Shown: one piece after another, positions 1 to 6,348 of the stretch
Layout of the letters: each line of letters begins with the position of its first letter
Numbering within the stretch: the first letter of the stretch is position 1
Source of the DNA: DATLGB01 sp038318085
Lineage (GTDB): Bacteria > Actinomycetota > Thermoleophilia > Solirubrobacterales > Solirubrobacteraceae
Assembly (NCBI GenBank): GCA_038318085.1
Contig: JBBQBV010000138.1
Location: forward strand, 1-9,643
Reading direction: 5' to 3'
Length of the DNA stretch: 9,643 nt
Made by a program: the position numbers and the translations under genes
The notes under the pieces: generated by a model
What the model was told of the DNA's origin: nothing
The model's database searches: none
The model's input: only the letters and a program-made list of their open reading frames with translations

Positions 1-584
1 ATGAAGCCGAAGGCGACCGCGTTGACGTTGATCTTGAACTGGCCCCACTCCTTGGCGAGCGTCCGGGTGAGGCCGACCACGCCGTTCTTGGCCGCGGAGT
101 AGTTGGCCTGGCCGGCGTTGCCGAACGTGCCCGAGGTCGAGGAGACGTTGACGATCTTGCGGAAGACCTCGATGCCCGCCTCGCGCTCGGCCTTGGCGGG
201 CTCGCGCAGATGCGGCGCGGCGGCGCGGACGACCCGGAACGGGACGACCAGGTGGATGTCGAGCATCCGCTGAAACCACTCGTCGCTCATCTTGTGCACG
301 GGCGCGTCGAGCGTGTAGCCCGCGTTGTTGACGATGATGTCGATCCTGCCGAAGGCGTCGATCGCCGTCCTGACGAGCTCGTCCGGCACGCCGGGCGTGG
401 TCAGGTCACCCGAGTGGGTGGTGCCCTCGGTGGGGAGTGCCTGCTGGGTCTCGGCGGCCACGTCGGCGTCGAGGTCGTTGACCACCACCCGCGCGCCGTG
501 CTCGGCGAGCAGCTCTGCCGTGGCCCGTCCGATGCCGCGGCCGGAGCCGGTGATGATCGCCACCTGGTCGTCGAGCACGCCCAT
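1..584 (-). CDS. SDR-family NAD(P)-dependent oxidoreductase (FabG-like), C-terminus beyond window
   Basis: A short-chain dehydrogenase/reductase, expected to oxidise or reduce a hydroxyl/keto group with NAD(P)(H) in the cytosol. The 194 visible residues carry the family motifs in order: the Rossmann glycine motif TGSGRGIG (residues 12-19), NNAG (86-89), the catalytic Ser region NVSSTSG (146-152) and the catalytic pair YSAAK (Tyr162, Lys166). A charged stretch at about 127-143, between the NNAG strand and the Ser strand, looks longer than in a minimal FabG. The second of two closely spaced ATGs (584) is in frame with the motifs and is preceded by GGAGG; the ATG at 589 is in another frame. The gene is divergent from the LtrA-family gene, with 64 nt between the starts. 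The C-terminal third, which shapes the substrate pocket, is missing, so the substrate is unknown. A 3-hydroxyacyl-CoA/ACP dehydrogenase role is possible given the lipid-type enzymes further right. Family certain, substrate not. Confidence 0.93.
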   Translation of the reverse strand, partial: MGVLDDQVAIITGSGRGIGRATAELLAEHGARVVVNDLDADVAAETQQALPTEGTTHSGDLTTPGVPDELVRTAIDAFGRIDIIVNNAGYTLDAPVHKMSDEWFQRMLDIHLVVPFRVVRAAAPHLREPAKAEREAGIEVFRKIVNVSSTSGTFGNAGQANYSAAKNGVVGLTRTLAKEWGQFKINVNAVAFGF

Positions 585-590
585 CCCATG

Positions 591-596
591 ACCTCC
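591..596 (-). promoter_or_regulatory. Ribosome binding site of the SDR gene
   Basis: On the minus strand GGAGGT lies 6 nt before the ATG at 584. It decides between the two nearby ATGs: the one at 589 would be too close to it and is out of frame with the SDR motifs. Confidence 0.6.
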
Positions 597-648
597 GCAG
601 TTAGTGCATCCCGGCCGCCCCGGCCATGCTGCCAGGTACTGTCCGCTC

Positions 649-1803
649 ATGGCGATCCCCCGCTCCGAGACCGAGCAACGGGTCACCAACCTCGAGCTCT
701 TCTTCGACCTGGTCTTCGTCTTCGCGATCACCCAAGTGACCGCCCTGATGGCCAAGGAGCCGACATGGGCCGGGCTCGGCAAGGGGATGCTCGTGCTGGC
801 GGCGCTGTGGTTTGCCTGGGCCTCCTTCGCCTGGCTGACCAACACGCTGAACCCGGAGGAGGGCGCGATCCGGCTCGGGATCTTCCTCACGATGGCGGCG
901 CTGCTGGTCTGCTCGCTCGCGGTCCCGCACGCATTCGGCGACGACGGCGTGATCTTCGGCGTCGCATACCTGATCGTGCGGGGCATGCACATCGCGCTGT
1001 ACGCCCTGGCGGCGCGCACCGACAGCTCCCTGCGGGGCGTCGTCCGCCACCTCGCCGGGCCGATGCTCACGGGCGCGCTGCTGATCCTGATCGCCGGCTT
1101 TGTCGGCGGCGGCGCGCGCTACGGGCTCTGGGGGCTGGCGCTCGCCGTCGAGATCGGCGGGCCGATCGTGCGCGGCGTCGGCGGGTGGCGCCTGCACCCG
1201 GCCCACTTCGCCGAGCGCCACGGCCTGATCGTGATCATCGCGATCGGCGAGTCGATCGTCGCCGTCGGCGTCGGCATCACCGGGCAGCCGCTGACGGCGC
1301 CCCTGATCGCGGCCGCATTGATGGGGACCGCGATCGCCTGCGCGCTGTGGTGGGCCTACTTCGACGTCGTCGCGCTCGTCGCCGAGCGCAAGCTGCGGGA
1401 GGCGCAGGGGGAGGCGCGGGCGCGCATGGCGCGCGACTCCTACACCTTCCTGCACCTGCCGATGGTCGCGGGCATCGTCCTCTTCGCGCTCGGGATGAAG
1501 AAGACGCTCGCGCACGTCGACGCGCCGCTGTCCACCGTCTCGGCGGCGGCCCTGTGCGGCGGCCTGGCCATCTACCTGCTCGCGCTGGCGCTCCTGCGCC
1601 GACGCAACATCGGCAGCTTCAACCGGCAGCGGCTCGTGACGGCGGCCATCCTTCTCGCCCTGATCCCGGTCGCGCACGCGCTCGACGCGCTCGCGGCGCT
1701 CGCCATCACCACGCTCGCGTGCTGCGGGCTGATCGCCTACGAGGCGCTGCGCTACCGCAGCTTGCGCGACCGGATCCGTCACCCTCAGGAGGTCGCCGTC
1801 TGA
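649..1803 (+). CDS. LtrA-family (low temperature requirement A) integral membrane protein
   Basis: A 384-residue polytopic membrane protein of the bacterial LtrA family, named after a Listeria locus needed for growth in the cold; its biochemical role is not established. The N-terminus has the family hallmark ELFFDLVFVFAI (residues 16-27), and a second conserved block, HFAERHGLIVIIAIGES (186-202), lies mid-protein. Hydrophobic segments run through almost the whole chain (about 46-66, 76-93, 100-121, 138-155, 192-211, 217-245, 268-283, 296-316, 328-345 and 346-366), suggesting around ten membrane spans. A basic loop at 247-262 is probably cytoplasmic. I chose ATG 649 because the family block begins soon after it; a GTG at 604 in the same frame would add 15 residues unlike the family, reaching towards the divergent SDR start. 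No strong ribosome site is visible. The 3' end converges on the next gene with a 37-nt gap and no clear terminator hairpin. Length is in the usual family range. Confidence 0.92.
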   Translation: MAIPRSETEQRVTNLELFFDLVFVFAITQVTALMAKEPTWAGLGKGMLVLAALWFAWASFAWLTNTLNPEEGAIRLGIFLTMAALLVCSLAVPHAFGDDGVIFGVAYLIVRGMHIALYALAARTDSSLRGVVRHLAGPMLTGALLILIAGFVGGGARYGLWGLALAVEIGGPIVRGVGGWRLHPAHFAERHGLIVIIAIGESIVAVGVGITGQPLTAPLIAAALMGTAIACALWWAYFDVVALVAERKLREAQGEARARMARDSYTFLHLPMVAGIVLFALGMKKTLAHVDAPLSTVSAAALCGGLAIYLLALALLRRRNIGSFNRQRLVTAAILLALIPVAHALDALAALAITTLACCGLIAYEALRYRSLRDRIRHPQEVAV

Positions 1804-1840
1804 GCGCCGCCGTGAGGGGAGGAGGCGTCCAGGCTCGTGT

Positions 1841-2752
1841 TCATCCTCGCCGGCTCCTGGCCGTCGACGCGTCCAGCAGGAGCCGCACCGTCCCTACGGC
1901 GCCGGGCAGCGTCTCCTCGGTGATGCGCACGATCTGGATCCCCGCCAGCGCGTAGGCCGTCTGCTTGCGCCGGTCGCGCTCGAAGGCGCGCCGCTCGCCG
2001 TGCGTGGAGTAGTCGTCGATCTCCACGACCAGGGCGTGGGCCGGCCAGTACAGGTCGGCCTCGAAGCCGTGCATCTCGTGGTTGGTCGACGGCAGCGCGA
2101 TGTCCCCCGCGGCGCGGATGTCGGCGAGGAAGCGGCGCTCGATCTGGCTGCGCGTCATCCGCTGGCCGAGGCGGAGCACGGCCCCGAGGCCCTTGCGCCC
2201 GGGGTGGTGCGCGCGCAGCTCGCTGCGCTCGAGCAGGCCGAGCCGGTGGCACTCCGACAGCGCCGCGTCGACCTCGCCGGTCGTGCACACGTCGGCGAGG
2301 TCGACGAGCGTGCGCTGCGGCGACGTGACCCGGACGCCCCACCAGATGCGGACGTCGCCCGCGGCGAAGCGGCTCTGATGCAGGTGCAGACCGCGCCGCG
2401 ACCGGCGGCTCTTCGGGTGCGTCACGTGGGCCGGGCCGGGCCGCGGGCTCGCGATGCCCCAGAGCACGGCTGCGGAGCGGTGGCTCAGGACGGCTCCGGG
2501 CCCACAGGCGAGCACCGCGGCCATGAAGCGCCCCGGCTGCGAGACGTTGCGGTGCCCGACCGCGTAGACGCCGCGGTACACGCGGTGCAGCCGGCCGGCT
2601 GCGACGGCGCGCTCCACGAACGACTCGCTGAGGCCGAGCGACCGGATCTGGGCGAAGCTCACCACGCCGTGCTGGCGTCCGGCGAGCCCGGCGAGCCGCA
2701 CCTCCTGACGTTGTCCGTCATATACGGGGAAAGAGTCAGGCACCTCCGCCAT
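1841..2752 (-). CDS. AbiEi-like winged-helix domain fused to DUF559 (Vsr-like) nuclease domain
   Basis: A 303-residue two-domain protein. Residues about 24-66 (GRQHGVVSFAQI ... VYRGVYAVG) match the winged-helix N-terminal domain of AbiEi-type antitoxins. The middle (about 75-180) resembles the AbiEi-associated linker with the SHRSAAVLWG block (90-99). Residues 200-295 match DUF559, a Vsr/PD-(D/E)XK-like fold, with candidate acidic residues Glu205, Asp233 (FEADLYWP), Glu244 and Asp246 (LVVEIDDY), then His251 and a DRRKQ motif (260-264). Proteins of this architecture are abundant, often in several copies, in actinobacterial genomes and are usually named AbiEi-domain proteins, but none has a settled function that I know of. 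No AbiEii-type nucleotidyltransferase toxin lies next to it, so a toxin-antitoxin role is not supported here. It follows the HhH-GPD gene by 27 nt in the same direction and may be cotranscribed. The ATG at 2752 has no good ribosome site, and in-frame GTGs at residues 4, 18, 30 and 31 are alternatives. Confidence 0.85.
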   Translation of the reverse strand: MAEVPDSFPVYDGQRQEVRLAGLAGRQHGVVSFAQIRSLGLSESFVERAVAAGRLHRVYRGVYAVGHRNVSQPGRFMAAVLACGPGAVLSHRSAAVLWGIASPRPGPAHVTHPKSRRSRRGLHLHQSRFAAGDVRIWWGVRVTSPQRTLVDLADVCTTGEVDAALSECHRLGLLERSELRAHHPGRKGLGAVLRLGQRMTRSQIERRFLADIRAAGDIALPSTNHEMHGFEADLYWPAHALVVEIDDYSTHGERRAFERDRRKQTAYALAGIQIVRITEETLPGAVGTVRLLLDASTARSRRG

Positions 2753-2779
2753 AGGCGGGGGCGGCGTGCGACTCGCCCC

Positions 2780-3331
2780 TCAGGAAGGCGTCTGCGCCCG
2801 CGCCCACTCGGCCTTATGGATGCGCTTGGCCGCCTGGTAGTCCGCCAGCGCCTGTGGAGAATCGACGTCGCCGAGGGTCGGATGCCACGGCACGAGCTCG
2901 CGGGCGGCGGCGACGCCGAAGTGCTTGGCCAGGACAGCGCCGATCGCCTTGATCTTCATCTCGCCGAATCCCGGCAGCGCGAGGAGGTTGGCGCGCAGCG
3001 CGCCGGCATCCGCGGCGTCCGTCCAGACCCGCGCCGCATCTCCGTCGTAGCGGTCGCGCACGTGCACGGCCAGCGCCTGCACGCGCTTGGCCATCGACCC
3101 GGGGTAGCGATGGACCGCCGGGACCTGACGGAACACCGGTTCGAGGTCGGCGGACGCGAGCGTCTGGGCGTCGATCGCGCCGAGCCGTTCCCGCAGCGCC
3201 AGCGGGCCCGCGAACGCCTTCTGCACGGTGACCTGCTGGTCGAGCACGAAGCCGATCAGCAACGCCATCGGATCCGTGGCGATCAGCGCGTTGGCCTCGT
3301 CGGAGTCCGTGAAGTGCAGCCGGTCGACCAC
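2780..3331 (-). CDS. Small HhH-GPD-type base-excision-repair-like protein (TIGR03252-like)
   Basis: A 183-residue protein that corresponds to a helix-hairpin-helix GPD domain with little else, as in the uncharacterised actinobacterial family TIGR03252. The N-terminal LLIGFVLDQQVTVQKAF (residues 24-40) corresponds to the conserved helix before the glycosylase core. The YPGSMAKRVQALA block (76-88) is typical of this subfamily. The hairpin is LPGFGEMKIKAIGA (119-132), which in relatives binds the DNA backbone. By alignment to endonuclease III, the catalytic Lys position of the hairpin is Met125, and no aspartate of the usual VDxHVxR type is found 15-20 residues later; the only nearby acidic cluster is GDVDSP (154-159). 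Glycosylase or lyase activity should therefore not be assumed. It starts with GTG at 3331 and lies 78 nt downstream of the acyl-CoA dehydrogenase gene, from which it is probably independent in function. Family assignment good, activity unknown. Confidence 0.87.
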   Translation of the reverse strand: MVDRLHFTDSDEANALIATDPMALLIGFVLDQQVTVQKAFAGPLALRERLGAIDAQTLASADLEPVFRQVPAVHRYPGSMAKRVQALAVHVRDRYDGDAARVWTDAADAGALRANLLALPGFGEMKIKAIGAVLAKHFGVAAARELVPWHPTLGDVDSPQALADYQAAKRIHKAEWARAQTPS

Positions 3332-3351
3332 GCGCCGATCCTACCCGGCCC

Positions 3352-3408
3352 CGTGGTCAGAGACGGTTGCGCAGCATCCCGAGCACGCCCCGTCCGAGCT
3401 CGACCACG
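3352..3408 (-). terminator. Nested inverted repeat directly after the acyl-CoA dehydrogenase stop
   Basis: Two nested perfect inverted repeats fill most of the 78-nt gap: CGTGGTC (3352-3358) pairs with GACCACG (3402-3408), and inside it GACGG (3362-3366) pairs with CCGTC (3390-3394). The outer arm begins one base after the dehydrogenase stop codon (3410-3412). There is no run of U after the stem, so it is not a classic intrinsic terminator. It could be a 3'-end stabilising hairpin, a U-less terminator of the kind proposed in actinobacteria, or chance in GC-rich DNA. Confidence 0.3.
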
Positions 3409-3409
3409 C

Positions 3410-4605
3410 CTACAGGCCGTAGCTGCGCCCGATGACGTCGAGCATGATCTCGTCCGTCCCGGCGCCGATGCGGTTCAGCCGCGCGTCGCGCCACACGCGC
3501 TCGATCCCGTACTCGACCATGTAGCCCGCGCCCCCGTGGATCTGCAGGCACTCGTCGGCGACTTCGCAGAACATGCGCGACGCGTAGAGCTTGGCCATCG
3601 AGATTTCGCGCACGGGGTAGTCGCCGGTGGAGACCCGCCAGGCCGTCGCGTAGGTGAGCTGGCGGGAGGCCTCGATCTTGGTCGCCATGTCGGCGAACTT
3701 GTGGCGGATGGCCTGGAACCTGCCGATCGAGCGTCCGAAGGCCTGGCGCTCCATGGCGTACTGCAAGGTGCGGTCGAAGCATATCTGCGCGCCCGAGTTG
3801 CAGCCGGCCGCCGCGATCAGGCGCTCGCCCTGCAGCTCCCACATGATGTTGTAAAAGCCCTTGCCGAGCTCGCCGAGGCGCGCCGAGTCCGGCACGCGCA
3901 CGTCCTGGAAGGCCAGCAGGGCGGTGTCGGATGCGTGCATGCCGAGCTTTTTGAGCGTGGCCTCGCGGATCACGCCCGGCGCGTCCATCGGCACGAGGAA
4001 CAGCGTGAAGCCGTCGTAGCCCGCGCCCGGGTCGGTCCTCGTGACGAGCACGATCATGTCGGCGCGGTGCCCGTTGGTGATGTAGGTCTTGGAGCCGTTG
4101 ATCACCCACTCGTCCCCGTCGCGGACCGCGCGCGTCTTGATGGCGGCCACGTCTGACCCGGCGTCGGGCTCGGTGATCCCCAGGCAGAGGATCTTCTCCC
4201 CGCGGATCGCGGGCACCGCCCACCGCTGCTTTTGCTCCTCGGTGCCGAAGGCGAGGATCGTGGGCAGCGTCATGTCGGTCTGCACGGCGACGCCCATCGC
4301 TAGGCCGCCGCAGTGCGCCCCGGCCAGCTCCTCGCTGAGCACGAGCGCGGAGAAGTAGTCCCCGCCCTGGCCGCCGTAGGCCTCGGGCTTGTCGAGGCCG
4401 AGCAGACCGAGCTCGCCCATGCGGCCAAAGACCCAGTCGGGGAACGTGTCGCGCTCCCACGCCTCGGCGTGCGGGCGCAGCTCCTTGGTACGAAGCTGCG
4501 GATGGACTCGCGCAGTTGCTCGTGCTCGTCGGTGAAGATGAAATGACGCTTCGTGGCGCCGAAGTCGGGCTTGGGGGCGGTGCGATCGGCCGTGGGCGTG
4601 CGCAT
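3410..4605 (-). pseudogene. Acyl-CoA dehydrogenase, broken by a one-base frameshift
   Basis: An FAD-dependent acyl-CoA dehydrogenase (first oxidation of beta-oxidation or branched-chain acyl-CoA breakdown; electrons pass to ETF). The N-terminus, read from ATG 4605, gives MRTPTADR through FIFTDEHEQLRESIRSFV and then loses homology. The next frame resumes with TKELRPHAEAWERD and continues to the stop at 3410. Adding one base between 4489 and 4490 (GTn ACC AAG GAG) joins them into a 398-residue protein of normal length. In that repaired protein I see the flavin/substrate signature ITEPDAGSD (144-152), INGSKTYITNG (169-179), RQAFGRSIGRFQ (287-298) and the C-terminal IHGGAGYMVEYGIERVWRDAR (356-376, divided as IHGGAGYM and VEYGIERVWRDAR). 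Glu261 in QGERL sits where isovaleryl- and long-chain dehydrogenases keep their catalytic base, while the medium-chain Glu position is Ala (GAGTDEI). The break may be a real mutation or a sequencing/assembly error. The gene is divergent from the crotonase-family gene. Confidence 0.88.
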
Positions 4606-4701
4606 GCCGCAACCGTATCGAGTGAGCAGTGGCACTTCCCGCTTTCTGCTTTGAACGCCCGCCCGGCGGCCGGCGGCCCGCGATGCGTAGGGTTCGCGCG
4701 C
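4606..4701. promoter_or_regulatory. Divergent promoter region between dehydrogenase and crotonase gene
   Basis: This 96-nt gap separates two divergent starts (4605 minus, 4702 plus) and must hold, or lie beside, promoters for both. For the plus strand TAGGGT at 4688-4693 could be a -10 element of a leaderless transcript, or its AGGG could act as a weak ribosome site 9 nt from the ATG. For the minus strand TACGGT close to the start fits TAnnnT. No convincing -35 box or regulator operator is visible, and the middle is a G+C-rich block with overlapping CCGCC/GGCGG inverted repeats. Confidence 0.35.
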
Positions 4702-5484
4702 ATGGCCTACGGGACCCTGCGCTACGACGTCGGCGAGGGCATCGCCACGATCGCACTCGATCAGCCCGAGACGCGCAACGCCCTGTCCGACGAGGTCCTC
4801 GACGAGCTGCACGCGGCGTTCACCGCCGCCCGCGACGACGGCGACGTCCGCTGCGTCGTGCTGACCTCGACGCACCCCAAGGTCTTCTCCAGCGGCGGGA
4901 ACCTGCGCGGCTTCGCCGCCGGTGAGCCGCTGACGGACAAGCACGCGGCGATCCGCCGCTTCGGGGACCTCTTCCGGCTGATCGGCGAGCTGGGCAAGCC
5001 GAGCCTGTGCGCCGCCAACGGGCACGTGCTCGCCGGCGCGCTCGGGCTCGCGCTCGCGTGCGATCTGATCGTGGCCAAGGAGGGCGTGCGCTTCGGCACG
5101 CCGGAGATCAACGTCGGGGTCTTCCCGTTCATGATCATGGCGCTGATCTACCGCAACCTCGGCCGCAAGAAGACCAACGAGCTGCTGCTGCTCGGCGAGC
5201 AGATCGACGCCCGGGAGGCCGAGCGCGTCGGGCTCGTCAACCGCGTCCTGCCCGCCGCGGAGTACGACGCCTTCGTCGCCGACTGGGCGAGCAGGCTGGC
5301 CGCGAAGTCGCCCCTGCTGATGAAGCTCGGCAAGGACGCGATGTTCCGTCAGCAGGACATGCCGCTCGCCGACGCGCTCGAGTACCTGCGCGCGCAGCTG
5401 GCGCTGGCCTTTGCCACGGAGGACATCCAGGAGGGCGTCAGCGCCTTCATGGAGAAGCGCGACCCCGTCTGGCGCGGGCGATGA
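4702..5484 (+). CDS. Enoyl-CoA hydratase/isomerase (crotonase) family protein
   Basis: A 260-residue crotonase-fold acyl-CoA enzyme, normal length for the family, probably hydrating or isomerising an enoyl-CoA in the cytosol. The oxyanion-hole region is FSSGGNLRG (62-70), and the second oxyanion glycine is Gly112 in HVLAGALGLALACD. The usual second catalytic glutamate is kept as Glu135 (TPEINVGVFP), but the position of the first one (Glu144 of rat hydratase) is Gly115. A protein with only the second Glu is more typical of isomerases, lyases or other crotonases than of a classical hydratase, so the exact reaction is open. ATG 4702 is chosen because family similarity begins there; the frame stays open further upstream but would overlap the divergent dehydrogenase. 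Its stop overlaps the next start (ATGA, 5481-5484), implying translational coupling. It is the first gene of the five-gene plus-strand run. Confidence 0.92.
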   Translation: MAYGTLRYDVGEGIATIALDQPETRNALSDEVLDELHAAFTAARDDGDVRCVVLTSTHPKVFSSGGNLRGFAAGEPLTDKHAAIRRFGDLFRLIGELGKPSLCAANGHVLAGALGLALACDLIVAKEGVRFGTPEINVGVFPFMIMALIYRNLGRKKTNELLLLGEQIDAREAERVGLVNRVLPAAEYDAFVADWASRLAAKSPLLMKLGKDAMFRQQDMPLADALEYLRAQLALAFATEDIQEGVSAFMEKRDPVWRGR

Positions 5485-6284
5485 ACCCGGCCATCGTGGG
5501 CCTGTTGTGCCGCACCTCCGACCGGACGGCAGGCGGCTCCCGCGGGGCGGCGGAGCTCGCGGGGGAGCTCGCGGAGCGCGAGGGGGTCGAGGCGCGCCTG
5601 GTCGGCTCGCCCGGCCACCCGCACACGGCCGGCTGGGAGGACGACCTGCGCGCGTCGCACGGCTGCCTGCTGGAGGCGGGTGGCCAGGTGGAGGACGCGC
5701 TGGCCGCCGGCCGCTTCCCGGTGCTGTGCGCGCCGGACTGCTCGATCTGCATCACGACCCTGCCGACCGTCGCTCGGCTCGTGCCGGGCACGCGCGTGGT
5801 CTGGATCGACGCGCACGGCGACTTCAACACGCCGGGCACCTCGCCCAGCGGCTACCTCGGGGGCATGTGCCTGGCGGGCGCATGCGGGCGCTGGAGCACC
5901 GGCTTCGACGGCCTCCTCGATCCGGCGCACGTGACGATGGTCGGGACGCGCGACCTCGACGGCGGCGAGCTGGCTGAGCTCGACTTCGCCGGGGTCGCGC
6001 GCGTCGAGAGCTTCGCCGAGGCCGCCAACGCCGTCGACGGGCACGAGGTCTACGTCCATCTCGACCTCGACGTGCTCGACCCCGGCGTCTTCCCTGCGCA
6101 GTTCCCCGCGCCCGACGGGCTCGACGAGCAGGGCCTGCGCCGCCTGCTCGACGAGGTCGGCCAGGCGGCCCAGCGGATCGTCGGCCTGGAAGTGACGGCC
6201 TTCGAGGCGCCCGCGCGGGCGGCCGAGCGCGCGCGGCTGGCGGCTCTGGCGGCCGACGCCATCATGCCGCTGCTGCGGTTCTGA
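5481..6284 (+). CDS. Arginase/agmatinase (ureohydrolase) family protein with altered metal motif
   Basis: A 267-residue ureohydrolase-fold protein; relatives use two Mn ions to hydrolyse guanidino groups (arginine, agmatine, guanidinobutyrate) or formimino groups. Motif 2 is intact as WIDAHGDFNTP (109-118; Asp110, His112, Asp114), and motif 3 as HLDLDVLDP (193-201; Asp195, Asp197). Motif 1, normally GGDHS, reads APDCS (84-88), so the histidine that binds the first Mn is Cys87. The C-terminal GLEVTAFEAP (235-244) replaces the arginase VExNP motif, with its glutamate shifted by one place, so arginine is an unlikely substrate. The N-terminus is short compared with true arginases (about 300 residues). 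ATG 5481 overlaps the stop of the crotonase-family gene by 4 nt. Its place in an acyl-CoA/organic-acid operon suggests a guanidino, formimino or related C-N substrate, but that is inference. A non-enzymatic or differently metallated protein is possible. Confidence 0.85.
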   Translation: MNPAIVGLLCRTSDRTAGGSRGAAELAGELAEREGVEARLVGSPGHPHTAGWEDDLRASHGCLLEAGGQVEDALAAGRFPVLCAPDCSICITTLPTVARLVPGTRVVWIDAHGDFNTPGTSPSGYLGGMCLAGACGRWSTGFDGLLDPAHVTMVGTRDLDGGELAELDFAGVARVESFAEAANAVDGHEVYVHLDLDVLDPGVFPAQFPAPDGLDEQGLRRLLDEVGQAAQRIVGLEVTAFEAPARAAERARLAALAADAIMPLLRF

Positions 6285-6291
6285 TTCGCGT

Positions 6292-6323
6292 CCGCCGCCG
6301 GCGGGGTAGCCCCTGCGCAAGGG
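6292..6323 (+). repeat. Three overlapping short hairpins in the permease leader
   Basis: The 64-nt gap before the permease gene holds three consecutive, partly exclusive stems: CCGCC-gcc-GGCGG (6292-6304), GGGG-tag-CCCC (6303-6313) and CCCT-gcgca-AGGG (6311-6323). They precede the ribosome site by about 14 nt. They could modulate expression or processing within the operon, but short stems are common by chance at this GC content. Confidence 0.25.
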
Positions 6324-6336
6324 TCGCTCTTTGACA

Positions 6337-6345
6337 GAGGGGGAG
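6337..6345 (+). promoter_or_regulatory. Ribosome binding site of the LctP-family permease gene
   Basis: GAGGGGGAG ends 3 nt before ATG 6349, with AGGGGG centred at normal spacing. It supports this ATG over the in-frame TTG at 6331, which lies upstream of the site. Confidence 0.6.
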
Positions 6346-6348
6346 ACG

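Noticed and set aside
127..207. Charged stretch of the SDR between NNAG and the catalytic Ser, considered as an unusual insertion
   Set aside because: Similar longer loops occur in actinobacterial SDRs as far as I recall, and the core motifs are undisturbed; not remarkable alone.
1804..1840. Possible terminator between the convergent LtrA-family and AbiEi-like genes
   Set aside because: I found no stem of useful length or T tract in these 37 bases.
210..1955. A 581-codon plus-strand frame overlapping the SDR and LtrA-family genes
   Set aside because: It is out of frame with the LtrA-family gene and antisense to the SDR; the translation is Arg/Ala-rich and has no family signature.
2706..2720. 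Inverted repeat TGACG-n5-CGTCA near the 5' end of the AbiEi-like gene
   Set aside because: Five-base arms are common by chance in 9.6 kb, and it lies inside the coding sequence unless a later start is used; not enough for an operator call.
2000..4156. A 718-codon open frame on the plus strand across the AbiEi-like, HhH-GPD and dehydrogenase genes
   Set aside because: It is antisense to three genes with strong family motifs and has the same shadow-type composition; no domain or ribosome site supports it.
4516..4701. Upstream in-frame extension of the crotonase-family gene
   Set aside because: The extra 62 residues have no family similarity and overlap the start region of the divergent dehydrogenase; ATG 4702 gives the normal N-terminus.
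6331..6336. A perfect TTGACA, like a -35 promoter box, ahead of the permease gene
   Set aside because: The hexamer 17 bp downstream is not -10-like and would lie inside the coding region, so a promoter here would miss the ribosome site. Treated as coincidence.
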